Source: Synanceia verrucosa
Taxonomy: Eukaryota; Chordata; Actinopteri; Perciformes; Synanceiidae
Direction: 5' to 3'
Assembly: GCA_029721515.1 (NCBI GenBank)
Contig: CM056552.1
Span: forward strand, 16,966,001 to 17,030,000
Length of the DNA stretch: 64,000 nucleotides
The notes under the pieces are model-generated. The model made no database searches. It had not been told where the DNA came from and saw only the letters and a list, made by a program, of their open reading frames with translations. Below are positions 14,404-28,765 of this stretch, in pieces. A program made the translations under genes and the position numbers. Position 1 is the first letter of the stretch; each line of letters starts with the position of its first letter.

Positions 14404-14545
14404 TTTATTTAGTGTATTTTGTGAAACTAAAGCATTGTGCTGCCTGATGTTACTATAAATTATAGTAACATTGATTTATTTAGTGTATTTTGTGAAACTA
14501 AAGCATTGTGCTGCCTGATGTTACTATAAATTATAGTAACACTGA
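14404..14545. repeat. Near-perfect 71 bp tandem duplication containing a palindrome
   Basis: Two copies of a 71 bp unit begin at 14404 and 14475 with the same start (tttatttagtg...). They differ at about one base near their ends (attg against actg). Each copy ends with a 21 bp hairpin-forming palindrome (arms gttactataa / ttatagtaac around one A), at 14449-14469 and 14520-14540. Confidence 0.93.
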
Positions 14546-16555
14546 TTTATACCTCTGCAAGTTCTGCTCAGGACAGGATACTACACATCACATTAATGCA
14601 CATCTTTGGGACTATATATACCTGTACACTGTACATTCTTTTTCTCATACTATAAATGACCATGACCACTGTAAAACAAAAAATGCACAGCTTTTTTTTT
14701 TTATTATATTGGTACATCATTTTTCATATTTCCATTGTAACTGCCTTCAATGGATAATTCATTTTAATTCAAATATATTATTTTATTGTAATTTAAACTG
14801 TTTCATACATTTCTCTCTATTCTATTGTTCTTTCATTTTTTTGTTAATTTTCTTATGCAATAAGACACCGAAGAAAATTGTGTGTGAAACCTACCTGGGT
14901 ATATAGCTGATACTGATCATGCAACAACAACACTTGTCTTACTCACAGCAGCCGCTATAAACCAGATTCCTCATTTTCTATAATTAATTCTTGGCATTTT
15001 AACTGATTTTCCTTTTTTCCTTTGCTTTTTTTTCTTTAGCTCCTGACACCTTACAATTGTAAATTTTCAAAATAAATAATGTTATAGCTCTCATTTTTTA
15101 ATGCTCTGTTTAGTTTGTTCTTGGTAATTTTCAGAATTGTGTATTTCTAAGAGGACAGCTGTTTGGACAGTCTTTTCCAGAAGACTGGCCATAATCCAGT
15201 AAACCACGTCTTACTCGCTTGTGATCAGCTGAGCTGCATCTGAACATCTCTGATTGATAACAGTTCCTACTCTCTGTACTCTCACTTGTCCGATGTCATT
15301 TTCTTTCTAGTTATTCCTGCCAATGCTTCTCTACCATATGAGTCAGCTGTGATATTTATATCTGGTATTATTGCAGCTACGGTGACTTTCTTGTAGTAAT
15401 CTGGCATCAGCTCAAGAACTGTATTTTGAAAATTGAAATTGTACATGCCATAATAATGTTTTACCTTGGGATGGATAGAAAGGATGGCTCACTCCAAGAG
15501 ACACATAGTAGAGAGATGCAGAGGTGTTTAAGCAACAAAACTACATGGTTAGGGCTGAAAAAAAGATAATGTTCAAGTGCAAATAGTGTTGTTGGCAACG
15601 GACACCTGGATGTTAATAGCAACATTAAATCTGTTAAACATCAGTATGTTAGCTTTGTGCAGCTATATCTGCATTCTCACAGGGCCTCGAGCACAACTGT
15701 AGTTTCTCACTCAGTTTTCAACATGAAAAGGCAAAGTAAGAAAAGTGAAGATCATGTTTTGGCTTTCAGCATGAACCAAATATTATTTCTGAGGCTGAGG
15801 TTAAAATGTATATAATGTTTTCCCAATTATCTGGTCCACTGTGCTTCCACCCTGGGCAGTGGAGGATAATAAGTCAGCATCGCTGGAGCTATGTCTTTGG
15901 CTTTTTTATTGTCCATCTGCACTCCACACAGCTGGTTTGGGATGGTCCTTAATATGACAAATGCTCCGTCCAAACACGTAAACAAAGACAGAGTTGATTA
16001 AACCATGTCACACTCGCAAACATTCTGGCGTTACTTCAAAACGTGTTTGCTAATGCAATTTTTTTGCATATCAAAGCAATTTGTAGGACGGTGGGTTGGC
16101 ATGTAGTATCCAGCTGTCCTTTGATATTATGGCAATTTAATCTGGCTCCTGTACAGTCAGTACAGAGTCGTTATTGCCCCGATGACGGTGCTCAATCACA
16201 GAATTACCAGACTGTCACATTAGGGAGGGAATGACGGGACAGCACTTCCTGCTTATTAATTGCCACATTTTCATTTCCTTGCCCCCAATACAACACAGGA
16301 GGCAAGTTCCCCAGATCCACCACTAATTGTGTTGCAATCCATCACATCATGGTTGAGGAAATTTGTGAACCATTGATCAAGAGCCAACAGTTCCTTCCAC
16401 TGGATACCCCTGGTGAGGGAGATTAAGGCCAGGAGAACTCAAGCAGAGATGAGAAACTAATTATTTGTTAGTTAAAATGTTGGCTGTAATTGTGACTCCT
16501 CTTGTCCAACATTGTCCTCACCAGATGTCACATATCCTTGAAAGTTCACAGTGAT

Positions 16556-16653
16556 CTATCCATTTTCTACCACTCATCCTACATAGGGTCTCAGGGGCTG
16601 GAGCCTATCCCAGCTATCTTAGGGTGGAAGGCAGGGTACACCCTGGACAAGTC
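16556..16653 (-). mobile_element. 5'-truncated retroposon tail flanked by 12 bp target-site duplications
   Basis: Read on the minus strand this is the 3' end of the family seen at 8365-8610: gtccagggtgtaccctgcc, cagctgggataggctccag, then a 'gtagaaaatggata' tail. Perfect 12 bp direct repeats GTTCACAGTGAT lie immediately outside it, at 16544-16555 and 16654-16665. This is what a 5'-truncated, target-primed reverse transcription insertion leaves. Confidence 0.88.
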
Positions 16654-16714
16654 GTTCACAGTGATGAGAGTCCAAAATAGCTTTCACTGGGAATATTTTC
16701 TGGCTGTAGGGACA

Positions 16715-17170
16715 TTTAAAGGGATACTATGTAATTTTTTAAGTATTTTATTACCTCAAATCAACATCTTCATTCATAAATAGATCCTCGTTGGTGTAAA
16801 ATAACCTATGCCAACAATCTGACTTATCCTCCTGGGTGAAGAATCAGTTATCTTATCTCTTATCTCAGTTATCTTATCTCTTTACAAAGAGCGGGTCGCT
16901 CATACAGAGGCTTCCATGTCTTTCCGGTCGATCAAAAACTACGAACTGCCGAGAGGGACATAAAGCACTACCTGCTAGTACCTATAGGACAAAATGCATG
17001 TCTGCGTTTTGTGATACACTTTTCACAGAGAAGCAAGGTGGAGACACCGGTTTTACTTACCTGGCACTAAACTAAAACCTGCACAGCACTTTTGGTCATA
17101 ATACAAGACCATACTTATGCCGCACCGAATCCTCACCACCAAAAAAATACAAAAGGGCCTTAAAGGGCCA
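16715..17170. repeat. Possible MITE-like dispersed repeat (TTAAAGGGaTACTaTGTAAT end)
   Basis: The left boundary resembles the inverted right end of the element at about 28765 (cagtgtccctttaa). The interior is moderately GC-rich compared with its flanks. The right boundary could not be fixed; a second 'ttaaagggcc' occurs near 17160. Confidence 0.35.
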
Positions 17171-17885
17171 TTTTCACTGATAATACTCTGGGTATCATAT
17201 AATATATAGTATACATGGTTAATATAGGCTATCATGTTCCCTGCTGTAGCCAAATAATCAGGGAATGAAACTGCAGCATGCAGAGTGTATTTGGATTGAA
17301 TGAGATATACCACTGACAATGGGTCTCATTCATCAACAAGGTAAAGCAGTGTTGAGCCTGTAGGCTTTTCTCTCAAATGCATCAGATTCTGATTAAAACA
17401 CTTACCGAGTCCTTGCAAACATTTGGTCAGTTTTTGCCCAATATTTCATCATTCTAAAACACACAGAAATGCTAATTATTCAGCCTGGATAAGTCTGTCT
17501 GCCATTCACTACAGTCATACAGTGCAACACTGTAGAATGAAGCCTATTGAACGATGCTGTGCTCTACAGCTGGGTTTGTAATTGACTCTGGCAATAATTG
17601 GTTATTGTCCTCGTCTGCTGAAATGCAAAGTTTAGCAGACTTAATGTTTCATTGTAGTCTTTTCACCACAATAAAAAAGTCAATATTAATTCTGTTTCCT
17701 GGCCCAGCATTGATACACAAAGCTCCATTAATTCTGATGATTGTGTGGCTGAAATTGTCACTGACGTAAAAAGCCTGAGCAAAGAGCACAGAGCAATGAT
17801 TAAGAGTAATCCATGGGGGTGGAGGGGAAATTAAACACATACAGCATGATACAAATTTAAAGTTGTTTCGTCAACTTTGTAGTCA

Positions 17886-17940
17886 TTTGAATTTCCCTCA
17901 GGATTAATAAAGCATATTTCTATCGATCTTTCTGTCTATG
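17886..17940 (+). repeat. LINE 3'-tail fragment
   Basis: The block 'gaatttccctcaggattaa' with 'taaagcatatttctatcg' and a short TCTG/TATC tract is the same tail type as at 14326-14400. Confidence 0.6.
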
Positions 17941-20900
17941 AAGGCTTCAGCAAAGATTGGCAATATATGCACATGTTTATTATTAGTACTCAATTAGGGT
18001 ATATTTATTTTACAGCTATAATTACTTAATTTGCAGGTTGAAATGTTACATAAAAACAGTATGATACAAATATAAACATATCCACCTGTGGGCAAAATTC
18101 ATTCATAAAAATGTCATATTGCAGCACAACTGAAATTCCTGTTGCAGTTTAGCAGTGTTACGGTGTCAACAAGGGTGACAGAAATAAAGACAGTAGTAGT
18201 TTCATTTGAAGTAAGCAAATCAGTCAGTGACTTAAATGGGATATTATTCATGGATTGTAGTCCATAAATACACTGCTGCTGCAACGAGGACTGACCTAAA
18301 GACCCTGAGAGACAGCTGTGGGAATCAGCTTCTGAATCTTTGCCTTGCTAAAAAAAAGTTAAGATCTATAAAAACATTGCTGAATCACAATAAATTGATT
18401 TTCAGAAACATTCAAACTCCACATTAATTAATAAAGCTGAGAGAAATTCTTAATTTGTGTATGTGACAAGTACTGTTAAATGTTTCCAATCGATGAATGG
18501 TTGTGTTTTTTATATTTTGATTATAATAAGGTGGGAATGAAAACCTCCACTGTATTAAGGTTAAGCAGGGGGTTGAAAAGGTCAGTGCATTCTTGTGGAA
18601 ATCCTACCAAGATAAATAAAGGCTTTGAAAAATAGCCTTCATTCACTGTTTTTATTTTCAACAATCAGCTTCAGTTAATCAAGCTTTATTTGTGCTTTCA
18701 AGTATAACTGCTAACCTCAAGAGGTTGTTTTCTAACCTGCTCTCTGTGACAGGTTAGTTTGCCCTTGATGTTAACTCTCACCACTTCTCATTTAAACAGG
18801 AGCTCACAAAGGTTATGATGGATGGTGCTCTCTTTCCAGTGGTAGAAGGTCACACAAACTAATATCCCACATCCCTCACGAGCCTTTGTATGTCATAACA
18901 GACATCGGGTTGTTTCTTTCGCTCTCTGGTTAATCCGAACACACCCCCTCATTCTTTCTTTTGTCTTGTTCTTGTTGTTCTTGTTGTTATTCCTCCTTCT
19001 CCTGCTTTCCCTCAGTAGAAAACAGCAAGGTGAGACTGTGTGTAAATATCGCTACAGCAGGTTGTGTACTCTTACAGTCCCCCTGGAAAGATGGTCAGGT
19101 CAGGCATTCCTCATGTTCACTTTCTCAAGGTTTAGCAGAGTAGATTGGTTTCTGTGTTGGCTCTGTGCCGATGAGAAGGAAAGAAAGGGTCACGAGAACA
19201 ACAAGTAAGACCAGAGTGGTTCTGCATGGAGGTGCTTGACCTGAGAGTGCTGCCTTATACCTGCAGGGAGAGAGAAGTGTATAGAATAAGTTTGTGGAGC
19301 ATTTATCAGCTAAAAATAGATGTTTCCCTTTTTGGTGGGGACTAAAAACAGAGCTTAAAGGAGAGTTGGTATTGGACTCACATTTGCAAGGTGGCTGGAA
19401 ACATGACCACAAATGAATGCTATGCTCATCTGCTGTATGAGTGAATAAGCAACTGTTTACTAAGATTTAGCACGAGGAAACATGTCAATGCTGTGCTTGT
19501 GTTTGTTACAATGCCTTCAAATGGTTAAAAATGTACTAACAAGTCTTTAAACCAACTCCCAGATTAGCCATATTTAGTTTGGGAAAACTGTCATGATGAT
19601 GTAAACATCTGTCCCAGTTTACAGAAAGACTTTCAGGTTCAACTTTGATCTACTGTAGGATTACTAGTAATGCAATGTATACCCTCAAATCAAGAGGTTT
19701 AGACAAAGACATACATTCTTGTCCTTCAAATTTCACTCCAGCAATCTTCCCAGTGTCTTGTTATCATATCGGTGAGAAACTATTGCAAAAAGTACAAAAA
19801 AGTTGCTCACCTGGTAGAGTGCTTACTGCAGCAAATTGCGGCCCTTTGCTGCACAACATCCCCTTTCTCTCACTTTCATAACCATTGTTTGCCATCAAAA
19901 TTGCAAAAAAAAAAAAAAAAAATAGACCTGTGCTGAAATTGTTCTATCTCATGTTTTTCCAACTCTCGTTGCCAGCTGCATTTTGAAAATAACATAAAAA
20001 ACAAAATCACGCACATTCAATATTAATACGAATTAGAGCTTAAATCTTTTTCAACACATTGTTTGATCATATTTTTATATTGAAAACCCAGCTCGTTGCC
20101 TCTTTGTTGGGTGATTGTTTGAGTGCCTGGTGAAGTGGATTGGCATTCTCCAAACTGTGCTCTTGTTCTGCTGTATGATGGATAACCCAACACTGATTCT
20201 AGTGACATGCTCTTAAAGCCATTCAGATTCAAGGCAGATTGTGTAACCATCGTGCAGAAAGATCTCCAACATAGCCTGCAGTGTTACACAGTAAAAAAAA
20301 AAGCAATCAGTACTTACCACATACTCAGTAGATTTATGTGAACATTGAAGACATAAAAGCATCATCTAGTGTTTAGCAAATTGTATTTTCAGTACTTAAA
20401 CATTTTATGTACAAATCTTTTAGCTAAAAGGTAATTGTCTAATTGATGTTTGTCATATTTATGAATCAATTAAATTTAAATTTCAGCTCAATTTAACCTC
20501 ATATACACTCAAATATAACAATGACATTGGACTGTTCAGTAAAACCCAGCTGAAAAACAAACCATGAGTTGGTAGAATCTTTGATTATGTCAATAAATCC
20601 ATTGTGTTTGTCAGCTTCAGATCATTTGCACTAGATGGTTCTCAATATTGAGAAAGTGTGATGATGTTCTTGTTAAAGAGAAATGAATAATGATATACTC
20701 ACAGAATTCACCAGTTCGGGGTGAGCGATTAATAATACAAGCAATTAATTTGTATTAATAAGTAAAATTATTGAAATAATTATAAAATATAAATAATTCA
20801 TGTTTTTCTATCAATACATCTCAAGATTTTAGAAAGATTGACAATTGTTTTTTAGTTGCTTTAAGAGTGAGAAAAACTACACAAGTAAATATTTTACCAG

Positions 20901-23900
20901 CTGAATTGCTTACAGGATATTCAACCTTTCAATATGTTTCATTGAACTACATTTATTGTTCCAAATATTTGGCTCATTTCCATACAGGGAAAGGCAATAA
21001 ATATATGAATTTACAGTTCATATCCATTCTTCCTCGACACTGGAGAGTTGTACGTTGGGTCAGTAGTGTTCTTAATACAAGTTGACTTCCTCTTAATGGG
21101 CTATTTTATTTGCACGTCCCCTGGCATTTCATAGAATACTACAAGGAACAATGCAAAAAGCATATGCACCATTGTGCATGCGCCACACTCAAGTTTTCCT
21201 CCCTTTTCAAAACACTCACCTTTCACACCAGCGTCAATGTGTAATTTTAAAAACTTCCTTTGATGTTATGTTGAAATACTTCTTATTAGTCCACAATCAG
21301 CTCTGAGAACCATCTGTAGTATTAGCAGCCGGCAGTGAATCCCCCATCTTCAGTCACAGCAGCTGCTTTCTCCACCACTTCATATGTTAACACTTGATGT
21401 TACCCAGCTGTTTTATCTGAACACCAAAGCAATTACACATTTTTGTGTTTTATTGATGCATCCATAATTAATGCTTCAGGGCCATTATGATCCCCACATT
21501 TCCCAGCTTTCTTTCATAACAGCAATGATCATGTATTTTAAGTAACCTACCATGTAAGAAAAGTCACCTCATGGACTGCAAAGAACAGCATCACTGTGGT
21601 TGGTCTGCTCAGTATGTTGTCCTGCAGTAAATGCATGCATAAGAATATGGTGTGTGAACAAAAAATGACTGCAGCCAAGATTATATTAATACTTACACAA
21701 TTTAAATACAATAAAACACTTTGTTTTCAACTTAATTGAGACATTTTGATCCTTTTCTTGGCATTCTGGAAAAGTTCTCTATAATTGGAGCTGTCTGAAT
21801 AACTGGCCGGACAATCCTACCAGCTCTTGACACGTTGTATAGATTTACTGTGTGCATGTGTGTGCTGATTGATGAATTGGACAATGATGGCTTCTCTGAG
21901 CATTTTCAGGTCATATAGATGATCAATCTTCAAGAAATAAGTAAAAATGACAAATTACAGTGTAAGCTATTAACACCTGTCAGAGCAAGAATAACACATG
22001 ATTAAAAAAACCTTCTTTCCTTTAGCTGCTCTCGTGACAACATCATCCCAGCTGTAACAGTGTTTGATTCTGCAGGTTTCATTTCTACCTCCCATAGTAG
22101 AAATCATCCAGCCAGATTGATTGCTTTGGTTTCATATTGTCTTTTTGATGCGGCACATCCGGTCTTGTTCTGTTTTATTTGACGCCCCTCACAGTTCTCT
22201 CAGGAGCATGCTGTGCCTCCACGTGTTGTGGTTTCTTTTAATGAAGAGCAAAACAATCAGGAGATTGGAAATGATAGCGCACATGACTGCATAAATTCCC
22301 TCACAATTGATTTTTCCACTCGCTCAGGCCTCTTTTTCAAACTGTGGCAGATGGATAAAGAAAAGTAATGAATCCCTGTAGAAGACCATTTACTGGGGAA
22401 ACAGCCCTTTCGCTGTTCCTTGCCTTGTTGCACCATGTAACGATTTTTTGGAATAATTCATTGTTTACTTAACTCACTGTATCGCCTGTTTCTCATTATA
22501 TCAGTGTAATGATTTGAAAAGGTTAACAGCTCCTGTCTGTCATCAAGACAAACCATATATTGACTATATTTGCTTATCTGGGAGACAAGCACCTTCCTGA
22601 CCTGCAGTGTTTTGCATTATTTATACACAAACTCATTGACTCCCAAATTAATCCTTAACATTCTAATGAGTGGTTTCAAACTCTCCACATTTCATACTGC
22701 AGCTGCCCACTTTCTGTGTGAAGCTGATGCAAATTCATAGATCAGTTGCAGTCAGGGGAAATAGTATAGAATGCTAGTAGCCTGGCCTGGCATGACTTGG
22801 AAACAATTATATATACCATGGATAGAGCAGTAAAGGGCATGACATGACATAGTAAAATTAAATGTATTTATAATTAGGGAGTTGAGGAAATCCATGAGTC
22901 ATATGAGTGTATTTTCAGCACCAGAGGTTTCATATGGACATCGTCGGTCATTAGTTGGTGTTTATTAAACCATTTATCACCCAGCTCCTTTTGGGGATGA
23001 AGTAATATACAAAATACATGGACTGTTTTTGATCCTGAGGTCCTTGGAAAAAATTATGATATGAGGTGTTCATATTGTTATAGATGACAAACTGTCCCAC
23101 TGCTTTGAAAGCAGAGGACACCATCATTTCAAGTTTCCAGCTTCATTTTGCTGTGGATTGTACTTCATTTATACAAGAGCGTGTTCTTTCTTAAATCGCT
23201 ACAATGACTAAAAACACAAAGTCTAACACTAAATGTTCATTTTCATGTAACTGGTGTCAGTAACCTGTGAAACATCAAAAGTGTGAGCACTTTATTTACA
23301 AGGAAGTAACTCACCTGTTTTTGTTTCATATTCTTCATTTCATTTTTATGCTCTTATTTTTTCCTTTGCAATGTGATTTTAATGTAATTCTCAAAGACGT
23401 TATTTACTCTCCTCTAATTTTAGTACTTTATTAATTCATTCATTCATTCATGTGTGCTTCATAGTTTATGATGCTTGCAGACAACGCTAGAGAGTTATTG
23501 TGTTATGTGTGTGTTATCTCTCATCCCAATAATCATCTGCTTTGCAGTAGAACTGCTGCATTCATGTTATAAAGCAATCTACCAGTAAGGCTCAGGCAGA
23601 AGCAGATTATGTTTCAGTATAAGAATGACCACATCAGAAAATATGTGAAAAAAACCAAGGGATGATTATAATTACAACTCTTTTTAAAAAAAGCTGTCTT
23701 CTTTGATTTTGCATTTAAATTTTATAAAGAGAGAGAGTGGTTGGTCACAGCTGGTGTTCACCACTGTGAATGAAGGGCCAGATCCAGGTTGACCTCCTTC
23801 TCTGCCTACATCAATCACAAATTACTATTCATCACTGAAGTGTTTTTGGTGTCTGACTGTTTTTTTTTTTTTCAAAATGACACCCTGCTGTGAACTTACT

Positions 23901-26412
23901 CACTTTATAGAGCAAAGTTTTAAATATCCCATCACTGTTTTCATGATGTCTGACACATCATAGCAGGTGAGAAGTGTCAGACATTATTACAACAAAGCAA
24001 TCAGACACAGCCAGGAAAATGTCCTCTGTCATCAGCTGAGAGGCAGCGGCACAAACTGTTAAATCATTTGTCTGATTGTCTGGCTGCTAGGAGCAGGACT
24101 CAGCAACAATAACAACAAGCCCTGTGGTCAAATCTCCATTGCTTGTTAATAATCCATCTGCCTTCTGTGCTCACCGTTCACATGAGTCTGCCTGCTATGA
24201 GCTTTCAGACAACACAAGAAATAGTTTTACTCAAAACAGTCTGTTGTATGACAAGAAACAAAGATGTATTTGTCTGTTATTGTGAATATGGTTAATAACT
24301 TCATCATAATTGGCGGTTTCCATCTCGAACAAGGGTGATTTTGCTGGAGTTTATTTCATCTGTCAAAAATAGTAAGAAACTGAAACAGCACGTCAAGTCA
24401 TAGCCTGTCCAACTAATTTGTGTCATTAACCCTTTAGGTTATTTTGGCTATTTGCTATTTTGGCCGATTTTTAATACTTTTGATTTTGTCTCTATATACC
24501 TTATAAAAATGTTTTAGCATGCCCATGTTTGGTATCTTTTTTTCAGTACAACTTCATCTATATGAGAGATAGTTATTATTTCACTATAACCTATTAACAT
24601 ACTGGGCCAAAAAAAATCAAATTTGAATTGAATAAAAAAAAAATATTTATTACAATAAAATCCACAAACATGCTCAATCATGCTCAAAATGTTTTGGAAA
24701 ATGTTTTGAAAACTAAATATAGGTTGCTAATATGAATATGTAAAATTGAAATAAAGTAATACTATATACAAATATTTGCAATATAAAATCTGATCACATC
24801 AGCGTGATCACAGGCCCCACAGGGTTCATTGCAGCCTGCATTATCTGTGCTCCTCTCTACTTTATGACAGAGATCATTTTAAAAGAAAGTAATTTTCAAA
24901 GAGGATTTGAGCAACATCACGTTCTTCCCTCTCACACGTATTTGTTCAGGCAGAGCAGAAGGTTTGTGATAATCCCCAAGCTCTTCAGTTTGTGGGTAGT
25001 AAGCAGGAGGTAAGTCTAGAGATTATCACGCTTTTCAGCAAGGAGAGTGGGAGCATTGGGCCAAAAAAAAAAACAATAGACTGAGAAGTGGAAAGCTAGC
25101 ACCCACCCACGTCTCGACAAAGAGCAGCCCTCAGGAGACACAGCGGTCAACAGCGCATGGGGCTTACCTGTCAGGAACCTCGTTGTGTCGAGAAGGCAGT
25201 GGAGAGGAAACTCAGTGGAGACAAAGACCCAGCGAGGAAAAGAAAGAAGAGCTTTCTGACAAGAGCATGTGTTTTATTGAAACTCTGAAGATCACAAGTA
25301 TTTGCTCAATCCATTTTTTTAAATGTCCCTATGGACCTTGAGGGTATAAAGCATCAGAACCTGGTGTATGGAAGCTATGAAGATGGCGTGGAGCAGCGCC
25401 AGTTTACACGCTCAGTTCAGGCCTCAGGTGAAGTGGGAAAGTCAGTTTTTATTTGTATAACCCATGATTACAAATCATTTCAATCAAACTCCGAGGAGGG
25501 ACCCCTCTTCAAGGACAGGCAGATGATAATGTGTTTTTAGCTGAGCTAGACCAGAGAATATTCGGTTAAAACCCATGGCGGTGGTGTTTATCTCTGTGGA
25601 GTGAGCGCTGTGCCAGACTCCTTTTAAGAAATGACATTATTTTAAAGAAAACTCAACTAACAAGTCAACCAAGGAGAAACACTGATCTAATTACTCTCAG
25701 AATAGCATTTATCTCTCCTGGAGACAATTTCAGCGTCTTTTCCCACCTGTTTAGAAGCTCGTCCTGGAAGTCTGTATTTGAAAATCAATTTGTTCCACTG
25801 AATGGCCACAGCTTTGGCCAGTGAGTCAACCTTGGCTTCCTCCCACTGGATCCCACTGGCCTTGCTTTGTTATGCCCAGTCCGAGCTGCACAGATAGAAG
25901 TGGTCTTATCTCTTTTTTTCTGTTCACCTGTTACAGCAGCTAGTCACCTGTTTAATTGAATTATTGGAAGCCCAAAGGAAGCTGAGAACAACAAGAGTTA
26001 AAATATGAATATAAAAAGAGAACGCAGCAGTTTGTAGTCACTCCTTTGTTCATTCATTCAGTCATTCATTCACTCATTCACTTGTGTCTCAATAGTTAAA
26101 GATCCTCTAGTACTTTTATATTAGCAAAAGATGATGTCAGTGTGTTCACTGCCCTCAACAGGCCAAAAAAATCACCAAATGTGTGTTTGTAGTGATAAAT
26201 AACTAATAAACTATTGTGAAATACAGCGCATTCAGCAGTGAAATGAATGCTTTGTGGACCATCTGTCTAATGTGGAGGCCAGCTTTTCTGTCTCATCCAC
26301 CGTGAAAACTGTATTTTCTCTTGATTGTCCACTCAGGTTTTTTTCATGCATAGATTAAAAATCAGCTGGAAGGAAACATACCTGCTGTATCAAGATAACA
26401 TGATGTATCTGA

Positions 26413-26706
<294 letters not shown>

Positions 26707-26710
26707 TAAG

Positions 26711-27000
26711 CTGGCATGGGGTGCCACAGTGGAGTTTTCATGTTCTCCCTGTGGTAGTGTGGGTTCTCTCTGGGTTCCCCAGCTTCCCTCCACAGTCTAA
26801 AGACATGCAGGTTAACTGGTGACTCTAAACTGGCTGTGTGTGAATGTGAGAGTGAATGGTCGTTTGTCTCTATGGTTTGGACCTGTGATTGTCTGGCCGT
26901 CTGTCCAGGGTGTCCTCTGCATTCGCTCAGCCGGGATCATCTCCAGCTCCTCTGAATAGGATAAACAGTAATTACCAGGGGATGAATGAATAAATGAAAA
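26711..27000 (+). repeat. Diverged retroposon copy about 100 bp downstream of a kcnd3 exon
   Basis: Contains gggtgccacagtgg, tgtgggttctctctgggttc, ctaaagacatgcaggttaac, gtccagggtgtcctctgc and a gatgaatgaataaatgaa tail. The order matches the 8365-8610 family. No flanking target duplication was found, consistent with greater age. Confidence 0.7.
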
Positions 27001-27362
27001 GGGTGACATGCTAAGTAAAAAGGTAGGAGTAAACCTGAAAAAACCCTCTTGAATATATCTTTATATATATTCAGATCAATAAGATAGTAATAAAGGGTTA
27101 AAGGGGCTCTATGGCTGTTTTTTTTAATCAAAGGGACTGATGACACATTTTACAAACTAGAAAAGGTGAAGGTGAAAAGAATTGATCCCAATTAGAAATT
27201 GTACATCTGCATTGCAAATCAGCGTCCTTGAACCTACATCATCCCACATTTTTGGACACCATCAAACACACACAAAGGACATTTTTGCCATACAGACCCA
27301 CATTATTCAACGTCCTTCCACACATACACATCTGCTGTCTCTCTATCTATCGATCTTTCTTT

Positions 27363-27387
27363 CACACACACACACACACACACACAA
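27363..27387. repeat. (CA)n microsatellite
   Basis: About 25 bp of CA dinucleotide directly read. A degenerate TATC/TTTC tract precedes it at 27340-27362. Confidence 0.9.
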
Positions 27388-28559
27388 TAAATCCAAGTAT
27401 TACATGTTCGCTATCCACTCACTACACTCACCCAGTGGGCTTGACCTTTCTACAGGGCCAGATAAGAGCGCTATCAAGTTAGAGAGCAGCTGCTGATAGC
27501 TAATTGAGGAAGGAAAAGTCTGGTATGAATCCATAGCGATATGAGAATACAAGGTGTCTGGTTTTCTCATTAATGCGTTACTTTGAATCAGCAGAAGTAA
27601 GGAGGATATTAAATACATCAGAGTAGGTTTAGGTATCAGGGCAAATGATGGCATTTTTTATTTTTATTGAATACATGGTAGGTGACAATAGACATGATAG
27701 GTGACAACGCTGCATGTAATGGATGGATAATGCAACTAAACCATTTTAATTGGCTAATGCAACCAAATTAAATTTCCCACGGAGCTCGTGCACAACGGTG
27801 TCTCATATAGACCAAACTTCCTCCAAGAGCATCCACCTTCTACAGCCGTCCTTTCACTAATTATATTTTATTGGTCAAGAAACCTGTAAAACAAACTTAC
27901 TCAATTGTGAGGAATCCAGGCTTGCCAACAAGTTATAGCATTCTGATGGTTGACATACGTGTCAATGTTTATACTTTGACAAAGTCAGAAAAATAGTAAA
28001 CGTGTAGTAAAGCTCTATACACCGTCTTTGTTATCACTGTTTTGTACATAAAAAAAACTATTTAAAATAAATAAACAAGCGATGCTTAGCCTAGCGGGGG
28101 GAATATAAAGCACTGGGGGAGACCCTGCTGTACAAAGCAAGCCAAAATTTGTAAGAAGGGGAGTTTACTGTAGTTAACGCTGTTGTGCTTGTAACATAGC
28201 TTCAAAGTGAATACACAAATTAGGCTTACCGGACAAGCAAGAAACAAGCGACAGCTGCGTCACTTTCTAGACCTCTCTCCTTCCTCAGACATCTCCATCT
28301 AGTAAACGCAGCACCGATGTAGATTCTGCTTTTATTGTGTTGTCTTTGCTGAGGACATTTTCTTTTTTTTGTCTTTGGTGTTAAGTTGTCTTCCTCTCGT
28401 TGACGGACAGATCTGTGATCATCCATTGCAGCTTCAGTCAGTTGCTATGTCAACTTTCTGTGCTTCCTCTGGGACCGGAAACTCAAGCGACTCGAAACCT
28501 CGAAACTCGCAAAATGTGTTTAAGCATTACGTTCGCTATGTTTGTCCCTTTCGGGTATC

Positions 28560-28765
28560 TATACTCAAAAACATGGCCGCCTCCTGTAAGGTGTAGGCTC
28601 GCACCCATGTAATATAATTAGAGGTTTCTAGGCCTACGATAGTGCAAAATTGTGTAAACTGATGTTATTAAACTTTATATTTTGCATATTGATGACATCA
28701 GTAGGTGATTATTGATAAAGTGTACTTTGGAAATTACAATATATTACACAGTGTCCCTTTAAAGA
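28560..28765. repeat. Possible MITE end (CAGTGTCCCTTTAA)
   Basis: The segment ending 'ttacacagtgtccctttaa' is the inverted counterpart of the element end at 16715. It may extend left to about 28080. The left terminus was not resolved. Confidence 0.35.

Noticed and set aside
25160..25240. Minus-strand open segment followed by a CAG|gtaagc-like donor
   Set aside because: Only a short stretch is open, with no acceptor, partner exon or recognisable protein.
25331..25540. Plus-strand open frame with a possible CAG|gtgaag donor just before a kcnd3 exon
   Set aside because: No Kv4 protein has matching sequence between the filter halves; it would disrupt the pore if spliced in.
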